Source of the DNA: Synergistales bacterium
Lineage (GTDB): Bacteria; Synergistota; Synergistia; Synergistales; Aminobacteriaceae
DNA: 12,583 bases
Reading direction: 5' to 3'
Assembly: GCA_025997935.1 (NCBI GenBank)
Contig: BNVG01000054.1
Location: 1 to 12,583, forward strand
Under the pieces are notes generated by a model. It was not told where the DNA came from. It ran no database searches and saw only the letters and a program-made list of their open reading frames with translations. The position numbers and the translations under genes were made by a program. Positions 7,628 to 12,583 of the stretch are shown here, in pieces (positions within the stretch are counted from its first letter, which is position 1; each line of letters starts with the position of its first letter).

Positions 7628-8167
7628 ATGAAAACAGTCTACAGCTACCACCCCGTCACCGGGGAATACATGGGCGATGTCATCGCCGACGTGAACCCGA
7701 AGGAGCCGGGGAAATACCTGAACCCCGCGCACAGCACCGAAACAGCGCCGCCTGTCGTGAACGCGCAGAATAAGCCAGTGTGGGACGGTTCGGCGTGGTA
7801 CGCCGTCGAAGATCACCGTGGTGAGAAGGGCTACGTCAACGGTGAGGAAACGGAGATAAAAGACCTTGGCCCGCTACCGGAGGGATGGAGCGAGACGCTG
7901 CCGGAGCCGGAGAAAACCCTTAACCAGCTCAAGGCCGAGAAAATCGCTCAAATCACCTCCGAACTGGACGTGCTTGACCGCAAGGCGGAGCGCCCGGCGC
8001 AGGCAATTATCGAGGCGATGGCGACTGGTGCTGAGCCTGACACAGAGGATGTTGAGCGACTCAAGGAGTACGCGAGCGAGAAAACCGTGTGGCGCGAGTT
8101 GATAGCACAAGTCAATGTAGCGGCGACGGTGGAAGAAGTCGAGGCGGTTACGTGGGCGGAGTCGTGA
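7628..8167 (+). CDS. Tail fibre assembly-like protein
   Basis: A 179-residue protein beginning MKTVYSYHPVTGEYMGDVIA, with a Pro-rich early region (EPGKYLNPAHSTETAPPVVN), 'KPVWDGSAWYAVEDHRGEKG', and a long C-terminal helix starting TLNQLKAEKIAQITSELDVL. This matches the general layout of phage fibre assembly or tail chaperone proteins, with an N-terminal substrate-like beta part and a C-terminal helical part. Its position directly after a collar-type adhesin is where such genes sit. I start it at ATG 7628, behind GAGGAGGA and after the collar stop. An upstream in-frame start at 7598 overlaps the collar gene and adds nothing family-like. The exact family is uncertain. Confidence 0.65.
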   Translation: MKTVYSYHPVTGEYMGDVIADVNPKEPGKYLNPAHSTETAPPVVNAQNKPVWDGSAWYAVEDHRGEKGYVNGEETEIKDLGPLPEGWSETLPEPEKTLNQLKAEKIAQITSELDVLDRKAERPAQAIIEAMATGAEPDTEDVERLKEYASEKTVWRELIAQVNVAATVEEVEAVTWAES

Positions 8168-8331
8168 AGCTGGTCTTGTTCGCAATCGCGGGCGGAAGGA
8201 AAATTCGGCTTCGGCTTGAGTGGAAACAGTTTTGGAAATTACTTATACCGCGTGAGGTTTGGACAATGCTGGACATTGAAGCGCTGAAAACGGCGCGTCA
8301 TCGCCCAGGCCGGTTTCGTGGTAGAACTTAG
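8164..8331 (+). CDS. Small hypothetical protein in fibre cassette
   Basis: A 55-residue basic protein, starting at a GTG that overlaps the previous stop (GTGA). It has a short hydrophobic start (KLVLFAIAGG) and then a Trp- and Arg-rich stretch (LRLEWKQFWKLLIPREVWTM). The remainder is basic. I do not recognise the family. The start is inferred from the overlap, and no separate strong ribosome site is visible. It ends 12 bases before the second adhesin. The open frame and tight packing support a real gene, but its small size leaves doubt. Confidence 0.45.
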   Translation: MKLVLFAIAGGRKIRLRLEWKQFWKLLIPREVWTMLDIEALKTARHRPGRFRGRT

Positions 8332-8343
8332 GAGGGCAAAAAC

Positions 8344-9090
8344 ATGGCTGACGAAACAAAAGTCATCATCGTCAACAAGGGCAGTACGACGGAGTGGGCC
8401 AATCAGGTGCGGCCGCTGGAGGCCGGGGAGTTAGGTTACAACACCGACACGAAAAAAACGGCTGTAGGTGACGACTCTTCGTCATTCGAGACGTTGCCGA
8501 AACTTCTGGACTCGAATGATATAGCGACGAATACAGCGGCGGGCGTGGTGAAGGGGTCGACGGATGCCTGGAAGGCGTCCGCCGGTGTTGATGGTACGCT
8601 GTCGGTTAATACCGTTGACGCGTCAGCTACTGCCAAGGGTCTGACGCAGTACGCCACACCGGCGGAAATCTCGCAGGTAACGCCGCCCAGCAATAAAGTC
8701 GTGACGGCGGACATGCTGGCCAAGTCCAGGCGGCCCAACATCGTGATAAATCAGGAGTTTGAGACGGGGTATTTGCGGGGTGGGAGGGTCGAGTATGGCT
8801 ACCTTTGGGACTTTGGAACAGTATCTAATGGAAGAGTAACTAAAGTAATGCCTGTGTTAGCTTTAGGAGCAATTCCAGATCAAATTATAGTTGATACATC
8901 TCGTTCGCATCTTTTTTCTCCTCCTGTTTGGATTATATCGATTCCTTTTAATGCGGAAGGCCAGATAGTTAGTATGACTATTAATCGAGATACTACCCCG
9001 TATACTTTAAGTGTGGGTGTTCTTGGTCTAGCCGGTAACGTTACTATATGTTTGCTATATACAAAGATTAATGACCCGGTGCTTGTTTAA
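8344..9090 (+). CDS. Second tail adhesin with duplicated anchor and AT-rich tip
   Basis: A 248-residue adhesin. Residues 1-24 are nearly the same at DNA level as in the gene at 6856, and residues 1-55 form the same tropism-determinant-like anchor. A middle part resembles the repeats of phage fibre proteins (TAAGVVKGSTDAWKASAG, then ATAKGLTQYATPAEISQVTP). From about residue 150 (base 8790 onward) the codons become visibly AT-rich and the protein turns beta-rich with no recognised domain, as expected of a swapped receptor-binding tip. AGGAGGGC upstream is a good ribosome site. The stop overlaps the next gene as TAATG. Confidence 0.72.
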   Translation: MADETKVIIVNKGSTTEWANQVRPLEAGELGYNTDTKKTAVGDDSSSFETLPKLLDSNDIATNTAAGVVKGSTDAWKASAGVDGTLSVNTVDASATAKGLTQYATPAEISQVTPPSNKVVTADMLAKSRRPNIVINQEFETGYLRGGRVEYGYLWDFGTVSNGRVTKVMPVLALGAIPDQIIVDTSRSHLFSPPVWIISIPFNAEGQIVSMTINRDTTPYTLSVGVLGLAGNVTICLLYTKINDPVLV

Positions 9091-9440
9091 TGATCCTCGC
9101 CTTGATTTGCGCGTTTTTGATTCACGAAAGCGGCCATTATCTGGCCGCTTTCGCTTTCGGCGAGCGACTGAGGTTTAGGTTCGCGTGGGGCTGGATAGGC
9201 GACAAAATCCCTATCCCCCGTTATGTCTGGTATATGCCGGACGTTGAACCGTGGAAGCAGCGGGTTATAGCTATATCGGGCTTCGGGGCGGAGATGTTGG
9301 CCGCCCCTTTGCTTTGGATTGTCGTTAGCGCGTTTTGGAGATATTACGCGGCTGTGGCGTTGCTACATTTTATAGCGTATCCATATTACGCCAGGGAGGA
9401 CAGTGATTTTAAGTGGATTATCAACCGAGACAGCCTATGA
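9090..9440 (+). CDS. Small membrane metalloprotease-like protein (M50 style)
   Basis: A 116-residue hydrophobic protein with a HESGH motif at residues 12-16, inside the first membrane segment (ILALICAFLIHESGHYLAAF). This is the zinc-binding HExxH arrangement of site-2-protease (M50) enzymes. Further hydrophobic stretches follow (AISGFGAEMLAAPLLWIVVS, then YAAVALLHFIAYPYY), and the sequence ends REDSDFKWIINRDSL, where an Asp could be the third zinc ligand. It is much shorter than typical M50 proteases, so it is a minimal core at best. It overlaps the adhesin stop by one base and precedes the lysis genes. Its substrate is unknown; a role in envelope attack or regulation is only a guess. Confidence 0.65.
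   Translation: MILALICAFLIHESGHYLAAFAFGERLRFRFAWGWIGDKIPIPRYVWYMPDVEPWKQRVIAISGFGAEMLAAPLLWIVVSAFWRYYAAVALLHFIAYPYYAREDSDFKWIINRDSL
9126..9152. repeat. Perfect 11-bp hairpin inside the protease-like gene
   Basis: GAAAGCGGCCA and its exact reverse complement flank a 5-base loop (9137-9141). The hairpin lies 36 bases into the gene and covers the codons of the zinc motif. No T-run follows, so it is not a terminator on the plus strand. Confidence 0.7.
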
Positions 9441-9450
9441 GGCTTGGAGC

Positions 9451-9556
9451 GGAGAGAGACGCGCGGGCGATCTGTGGTCGCCCGCGTACGCGTGAAACCG
9501 ACGGACGGAGAGAGAACGGGCGATGTGGGGAGAACGGGCGAACACAGTTCGCCCCT
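9451..9556. repeat. Palindromic repeat cluster in 174-base spacer
   Basis: The spacer between the protease-like and endolysin genes holds two strong hairpins. One has a 9-bp stem around a 7-base loop (9462-9486, arms CGCGGGCGA). The other has a 7-bp stem around a 5-base loop (9536-9554, arms GGGCGAA). GGAGAGAGA occurs at 9451 and again at 9507, each upstream of a GGGCGA core. The pattern looks like a small dispersed intergenic repeat. No gene is supported in the spacer. Confidence 0.65.
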
Positions 9557-9576
9557 ACAAAAGAGAAACGCAGCGA

Positions 9577-9598
9577 AGCGGGTGAAAGCCCGCTTTTT
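9577..9598 (+). terminator. Terminator-like hairpin before lysis genes
   Basis: AGCGGG and CCCGCT form a 6-bp stem with a 6-base loop, and the stem runs into TTTTT. It ends just before the GGAGGTGGG ribosome site of the endolysin. It may reduce read-through from the fibre genes into the lysis module. Confidence 0.55.
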
Positions 9599-9614
9599 AT
9601 TGGAGGTGGGACTA

Positions 9615-9989
9615 ATGGGAGATTTAACGGCGAATTTTTCGCGACATGAGTTCGTGTGTAAGTGTGGATGCGGGTTTGACAACATTAATCCTGTAATCGT
9701 CGCGATGTGTCAAGACTTGCGCGACGCTATGGGCGAGTCGATAAGAATCAATTCAGGTTGCCGCTGTCCTACGCGCAACAAAGCTGCCGGAAGTACATCC
9801 ACAAACCACGTTAATGGCAACGCCGCCGATTTGTCATGCGAGTCAGGGCATGTAGCTTTATACAAAAAGGCCAAAGAAATATACGCGAAAGGGAAACTGC
9901 GAGGACTCGACCTTTGTCTCTTAGAGGGGTCGTGGGTCCATATCGACTGCAACGGCAAACGCAGAAATGGGGTGTTCCAGACGTTATGA
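9615..9989 (+). CDS. M15A-family peptidase, probable endolysin
   Basis: A 124-residue peptidase M15A-like protein, expected to cut peptide cross-links of peptidoglycan during host lysis. The opening NFSRHEFVCKCGCGFDNINP is the family's signature. RINSGCRCPTRNKAAGS precedes the metal site. His65 and Asp72 in NHVNGNAADL and His109 in SWVHIDC are the likely zinc ligands. There is no signal peptide, so it would need the holin beside it. I start it at ATG 9615 behind GGAGGTGGG; the open frame further upstream crosses the palindromic spacer and has no family sequence. Its stop overlaps the holin-like start (ATGA). Confidence 0.88.
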   Translation: MGDLTANFSRHEFVCKCGCGFDNINPVIVAMCQDLRDAMGESIRINSGCRCPTRNKAAGSTSTNHVNGNAADLSCESGHVALYKKAKEIYAKGKLRGLDLCLLEGSWVHIDCNGKRRNGVFQTL

Positions 9990-10204
9990 ACTGGATAAGA
10001 AAATTCCCCCTCCGTAAGGCGCTCGCCGGAGTCGCGACTTTATGGGCGCTGGTTCTTTGCACTGTGGCATGGAGGTACGACCGCGATCTGGGGACTGGAG
10101 TGACCGGCGTATTACAGGCCGTCGTCGTCACGGCCATAGGCGGATACACGGGCAGCTCGGCGTGGGAAGCCGTCAAGAACAGAAGGGAGGATAAAAAGGA
10201 ATGA
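9986..10204 (+). CDS. Holin-like small membrane protein
   Basis: A 72-residue protein with two hydrophobic segments, LAGVATLWALVLCTVAW and VTGVLQAVVVTAIGGYTGSS. They are separated by a short charged turn, and the protein ends in a strongly charged tail (NRREDKKE). This is the general form of a two-helix holin. It overlaps the endolysin stop and the start of the next gene, both as ATGA, which gives a compact lysis operon. Holins share little sequence, so the assignment rests on form and place. Bases 10151-10204 recur inverted at the right end of the window. Confidence 0.65.
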   Translation: MNWIRKFPLRKALAGVATLWALVLCTVAWRYDRDLGTGVTGVLQAVVVTAIGGYTGSSAWEAVKNRREDKKE

Positions 10205-10638
10205 AGTACGTTTGGGCCGGTCTTGTGATTGTGGCAATAATAGGGGCGTCGGTATTTTGCGGCGTCATGATGGCAACACTCGGAGTGGACGGCAACGAAG
10301 AGATTACGAAAACCGACGCCGCCGTCCAGGCTCCGCGCGATACCGTGGCCGATATACGGGCAATAATGGACATGCAGAACGCGCAAGTTAAGACGGAAAT
10401 ACGATATATCGACAGGGAGGTGAGGAAAAATGTCCAAGCGTTGCCTGACGATGATCTTGCTCGTTTTATTAACGACGAGCTCAGCTTATGGCGGGGAGGT
10501 GATTCGCGTCCCGCAAGGGTGGCAAGCGCCGACCGAGGGGTACTTTATGGACCGCCCGGCGGCCGAGGAAGTGGGAATCGCGTTACAAGAGCGCCGGTTG
10601 AAAATGTGGACGTTCGAGGCGGCTCACCAAGACCTTAG
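10201..10638 (+). CDS. Inner-membrane spanin-like (Rz-type) protein
   Basis: A 145-residue protein with an N-terminal membrane segment (MKYVWAGLVIVAIIGASVFC), an alpha-helical stretch (IRAIMDMQNAQVKTEIRYID), then ALPDDDLARFINDELSLWRG. It ends in an Arg/Gly/Pro-rich tail. One anchor plus a periplasmic helix after a holin and endolysin is what an inner-membrane spanin looks like. The last 70 residues are read from the same DNA as the next gene in another frame, as in Rz/Rz1 pairs. The low-complexity end (after about residue 110) may be constrained by that overlap. Its N-terminal 69 bases occur again, inverted, in front of hgcA. Confidence 0.6.
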   Translation: MKYVWAGLVIVAIIGASVFCGVMMATLGVDGNEEITKTDAAVQAPRDTVADIRAIMDMQNAQVKTEIRYIDREVRKNVQALPDDDLARFINDELSLWRGGDSRPARVASADRGVLYGPPGGRGSGNRVTRAPVENVDVRGGSPRP

Positions 10639-10807
10639 GGCAGAGCTTATTCCTAAGGTCGAAACGCTTGAGCGACAACTTAAAGACATCACCGACCGGT
10701 TGAATAATGAGCGGACGGTTTGGAAAAAGGAAGTCGTCAGAAGTAAGACAAGCAATATTTTGTGGATAATCGCGGCGGGGGCGGCGGGTTACGCGGTTAG
10801 GAGGTGA
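10430..10807 (+). CDS. Exported coiled-coil protein overlapping the spanin-like gene
   Basis: A 125-residue protein with an N-terminal signal sequence (CLTMILLVLLTTSSAYGG), a likely coiled coil (LIPKVETLERQLKDITDRLN), and a C-terminal hydrophobic segment (ILWIIAAGAAGYAVRR). It overlaps the preceding gene by 209 bases in another frame. A good ribosome site (GGGAGGTGAGG) lies before the ATG. The place suggests an outer spanin partner, but there is no lipobox Cys after the signal sequence and the C-terminus has its own membrane segment. It is therefore not a classical Rz1 lipoprotein. It could be a single-protein envelope-fusion factor or a holin accessory. Confidence 0.6.
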   Translation: MSKRCLTMILLVLLTTSSAYGGEVIRVPQGWQAPTEGYFMDRPAAEEVGIALQERRLKMWTFEAAHQDLRAELIPKVETLERQLKDITDRLNNERTVWKKEVVRSKTSNILWIIAAGAAGYAVRR

Positions 10808-10812
10808 AAAAG

Positions 10813-11223
10813 ATGGATAACTACGAGAAACTTGAAATAAAGCTCGACAACATGAATGAAACTATGCGCTCCATGTTGGACTTGAACCGGCAGACTTTGG
10901 GGGAGATAAAGAAGCAGAACGACGTGTTAGGTTCCCGGCTTCAGACAATCGAAAGGGACATTGAAAAGGCCGCGGAGTCTCGCAAGGATATATACAAGCG
11001 GCTCGATGTAATAGAGAGGCGCTGTGCCGTGCGCGAGACGGCTTTGCCTGTCAGTACCGGGCATTTCGAAACAAAGACGGATTTTAACAAAGAGGCGAAA
11101 ACTTTCGTGAAGTCAACGGTTGGAGAGTCTACCATCAACGCCGCGAAGTACATCACGGCGATAGTCAGCGGGGCGGTGGTGATGAAGATTCTGGATATTA
11201 TCGCGAGGAGGCTGGGGGGATAA
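10813..11223 (+). CDS. Coiled-coil protein with C-terminal membrane segment (XhlA-like form)
   Basis: A 136-residue protein that opens with heptad-type coiled coil (YEKLEIKLDNMNETMRSMLD, then LGSRLQTIERDIEKAAESRK) and ends in a hydrophobic helix (AAKYITAIVSGAVVMKILDI). This is the form of haemolysin XhlA-like proteins that help holins at the membrane, but it is longer than typical XhlA. I chose ATG 10813 with AGGAGG at 10799-10804 and 8-base spacing. The GTG at 10804 lies inside that site. It is the last phage-type gene before the strong terminator at 11280. Confidence 0.6.
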   Translation: MDNYEKLEIKLDNMNETMRSMLDLNRQTLGEIKKQNDVLGSRLQTIERDIEKAAESRKDIYKRLDVIERRCAVRETALPVSTGHFETKTDFNKEAKTFVKSTVGESTINAAKYITAIVSGAVVMKILDIIARRLGG

Positions 11224-11279
11224 GGGCTTCTAATCAGTCGGTTGCCGAAGATTATAGATATTTTGGAGAAGTGAAGTAT

Positions 11280-11308
11280 GGGCGAGGAGAAATCCTCGCC
11301 CGTTTTTT
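11280..11308 (+). terminator. Rho-independent terminator of the phage operon
   Basis: GGGCGAGGA pairs perfectly with TCCTCGCCC across a GAAA tetraloop, followed by G and six T. It lies 56 bases after the last phage-type gene and reads on the plus strand. Confidence 0.92.
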
Positions 11309-11337
11309 GTTTTTGTTACAAGGGTGTTACAAGGAGA

Positions 11338-11373
11338 AATAAAAAGGACTCAGGAGAAATCTCCTAAGTCCTT
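11338..11373 (-). terminator. Rho-independent terminator of tRNA-Val
   Basis: A 13-bp stem with a 2-base AA/TT centre, just past the tRNA 3' end. The inner position is a T-G wobble on the minus strand but a C-A mismatch on the plus strand, and the T-run (CCTTTTTAT) follows on the minus strand. Both point to minus-strand use. Confidence 0.85.
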
Positions 11374-11382
11374 GCTATCACT

Positions 11383-11457
11383 TGGTGGGTGATAGAGGAA
11401 TTGAACCTCTGGCCTCTTCCGTGTCAAGGAAGCGTTCTACCTCTGAACTAATCACCC
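11383..11457 (-). tRNA. tRNA-Val (anticodon GAC)
   Basis: A complete 75-base cloverleaf including an encoded CCA. It has acceptor GGGTGAT/ATCACCC, D arm GTTC-GAAC, anticodon stem CTTCC/GGAAG with loop TTGACAC, a 5-base variable loop, T arm AGAGG-CCTCT with loop TTCAATT, and discriminator A. All stems pair. Its 3' end faces the prophage, the usual orientation for a tRNA used as an attachment site, though no duplicated 3' end is seen here. Confidence 0.95.
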
Positions 11458-11480
11458 AGATTCTTAATTGACAAGTGATA

Positions 11481-11508
11481 ATTATACCGAAGAGTTTTTT
11501 TTTGTCAA
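11481..11508 (-). promoter_or_regulatory. Sigma-70-type promoter for tRNA-Val
   Basis: On the minus strand TTGACA (11508-11503) and TATAAT (11486-11481) both match the consensus exactly, with a 16-base spacer containing an A-run. The tRNA starts 24 bases after the -10 box. Confidence 0.9.
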
Positions 11509-11541
11509 CTGCAATGTGTTTTTTTGAGTTTCCGTCTCACC

Positions 11542-11838
11542 TCAGCAACATTCCCCGCCGGAACAATCACAGACCGGCTCTCTTCCTGTAAACCAACTCG
11601 CGATTACGGCTGACGCGCATCCGACTCCGGCGTTTACCTGTATCGCGTTCGCGGGGCAGTTCAGAACGCAAGCTCCGCACTCGATACAGGAATCAAGAGA
11701 GGCGATCACCGCCTTTCCGTCGCTCACTGTAAGGACGTCACGCGGGCAAACCGTCAGGCACTCTCCGCAGCCGACGCAGTTTTCTGTCGAGAGCGACAAG
11801 GTGGAAACGCCTTTTAGATATTGCGTCATCAGCTTCAT
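11542..11838 (-). CDS. hgcB: Mercury-methylation ferredoxin HgcB
   Basis: A 98-residue ferredoxin with two 4Fe-4S motifs (Cys21, 24, 27, 31 in CVGCGECLTVCP and Cys51, 54, 57, 61 in CIECGACVLNCP). A lone Cys74 lies in GVGCAS and a C-terminal vicinal pair is at Cys97-98. That whole set, in about 95 residues, is characteristic of HgcB, which passes electrons to the corrinoid protein HgcA and is thought to handle Hg(II) through the tail cysteines. The CIECGAC stretch is the conserved region commonly targeted when detecting hgcAB. An additional CDC precedes the end. The ATG overlaps the hgcA stop (ATGA), with GGAGG 7 bases upstream, so the pair is translationally coupled. Confidence 0.92.
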   Translation of the reverse strand: MKLMTQYLKGVSTLSLSTENCVGCGECLTVCPRDVLTVSDGKAVIASLDSCIECGACVLNCPANAIQVNAGVGCASAVIASWFTGREPVCDCSGGECC

Positions 11839-12412
11839 GCAAACACCTCCGATATTAGAATCGCTATCACCAAAATCGCGGTGATAACATACAGCGGCAT
11901 GGTTGTCCTTAACTCCTTATTGACGCCGGAGGGAGATGTAAACGTTGTCGATCCCGTGAAGTTCAGCGCAAACCATGACGATACGACTGGCAACAGAAGA
12001 AACCCTGCAGTTATTTCCCGCCACGAAGCGGCGGCGCGAAATGTCGTATAACACAGAGCCGCCAGAACGACTCCCGCAACGAAGCCCTTTAGGGCAAACG
12101 AGCGAAAGGGTATCATTGGCAAAATAAGCGGCACTAATCCGGTTCCCATCAAGACGGCCAGAAGATATGGCGTCGTATTTTCCGGCGTGAAGCGTCCAAG
12201 CCTCAGGATGTTGAGCAGGAATAAAAAGCCTAAAACCTTTATCGTCGTACGCGCCGCCTGTATAAGGTCTACGGGAATCACTGCCGTCCGATCCCGAAGG
12301 TCGAAACGGACACGGCGCGTCGTGCGCGTCGCCTTCATATCGTTTTTCAAAAATGCCGGAATGTCGGAAGCTCTCACGGGACCGAATGCGACGTTAAACC
12401 CCACTTTTGCCG
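11835..12412 (-). CDS. hgcA: Mercury-methylation corrinoid protein HgcA, C-terminal part only
   Basis: About 191 residues from the second half of HgcA, the corrinoid methyltransferase that makes methylmercury with HgcB. Typical segments are VGFNVAFGPVRASDIPAFLK then MKATRTTRRVRFDLRDRTAV, five hydrophobic segments as in HgcA's membrane domain, and the near-terminal WFALNFTGSTTFTSPSGVNK. The N-terminal cobalamin-binding domain with its N-(V/I)-W-C-A motif is missing. Upstream of 12412 the sequence switches exactly into an inverted phage copy that adds 23 foreign residues and an ATG at 12482. That start is not genuine. The missing half was most likely lost at a chimeric contig end, so I treat this as an incomplete gene and do not call it inactivated in the organism. 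Confidence 0.85.
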
Positions 12413-12532
12413 TCATGACGCCGCAAAATACCGACGCCCCTATTATTGCCACAATCACAAGACCGGCCCAAACGTACTTCATTCCTTTTTATCCTCCCTT
12501 CTGTTCTTGACGGCTTCCCACGCCGAGCTGCC
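12413..12532 (-). repeat. Exact inverted copy of phage bases 10151-10270
   Basis: All 120 bases match the reverse complement of 10151-10270, which span the holin end and the start of the spanin-like gene. At the hgcA side the flanking bases also agree (TTGCC before one mismatch). At the other side the copy shares AGCTGCC with the next segment. Confidence 0.97.
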
Positions 12533-12583
12533 GGAAGTACATCCACAAACCACGTTAATGGCAACGCCGCCGATTTGTCATGC
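12526..12583 (+). repeat. Exact direct copy of phage bases 9782-9839
   Basis: The last 58 bases repeat part of the endolysin gene in the same orientation, without mismatch. The 7 bases AGCTGCC (12526-12532) belong to both this copy and the inverted one before it, which marks a microhomology join. Confidence 0.97.

Noticed and set aside
6856..9090. Diversity-generating retroelement, suggested by tropism-determinant-like anchors
   Set aside because: No reverse transcriptase, template repeat or adenine-specific variable repeat is seen. The two adhesin tips are unrelated sequences and not mutated copies.
9811..10437. 208-residue minus-strand frame across the lysis genes
   Set aside because: It is a His/Cys/Arg-rich shadow antisense to the endolysin, holin-like and spanin-like genes.
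11278..11367. 29-residue frame after the last phage gene, with GGAGAA upstream
   Set aside because: It runs through one terminator hairpin and most of a second, and the peptide has no features, so the hairpins explain the bases better.
11509..11541. Terminator for hgcB
   Set aside because: There are A/T runs but no stable stem before them on the minus strand, so I cannot support one.
11835..12482. A 215-residue phage-HgcA fusion protein starting at 12482
   Set aside because: Its first 23 codons are an exact inverted copy of the phage gene at 10201, introduced at a microhomology join. The cobalamin domain expected of HgcA is missing, so the start is a chimera product.
12187..12510. Plus-strand frame of 107 residues near the right end
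   Set aside because: It lies antisense to hgcA and the chimeric copy, and has no ribosome site or recognisable family.

Overview
The window looks like a contig from an anaerobic bacterium. It carries the tail-tip, baseplate, tail-fibre and lysis genes of a P2-like contractile-tailed prophage (or tail-derived particle), followed by a tRNA-Val gene and by hgcB and part of hgcA, the mercury-methylation pair. hgcAB is known only from anaerobes. I lean weakly towards Synergistota from general style (strong GGAGG ribosome sites, moderate GC, short hairpin repeats), but no marker gene here proves it.

Layout. Positions 1-531 are the 3' part of an IS630-family transposase, so the window opens inside an insertion sequence. 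Downstream is the C-terminal remnant of the tail tape-measure gene that the element interrupted. From 1294 to 6833 a compact plus-strand operon follows, with genes overlapping or nearly touching: tail protein X, baseplate hub gpD, spike gpV, PAAR tip, tail protein U, gp25/gpW wedge, gpJ, gpI and a gpH-like fibre. Between gpW and gpJ sits a lone sequence closely resembling a type I-C CRISPR repeat.

From 6856 to 9090 is a receptor-binding cassette. It holds two adhesin genes with nearly identical first codons, a tail-collar reading frame that lacks a start codon and appears joined to the first adhesin by a -1 shift at a GGGGGGC tract, a fibre-assembly-like protein, and a 55-residue unknown protein. 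The end of the second adhesin is visibly AT-rich. Next come a very small membrane metalloprotease-like gene with a HESGH motif, a palindrome-rich spacer, and a lysis module (M15 peptidase endolysin, holin-like, two overlapping spanin-like genes, coiled-coil/TM protein) ending at a strong terminator (11280-11308).

On the minus strand are tRNA-Val(GAC), with a perfect-consensus promoter and its own terminator, then hgcB and the membrane half of hgcA. The hgcA sequence stops at about 12412. Beyond it the contig runs into an exact inverted copy of phage bases 10151-10270 and then an exact direct copy of 9782-9839. The two joins show microhomology, so this end is most likely an amplification or assembly chimera. 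The apparent phage-HgcA fusion protein should not be taken as real. No integrase, capsid or replication gene is visible, so the prophage boundary is unresolved and a tailocin is not excluded.
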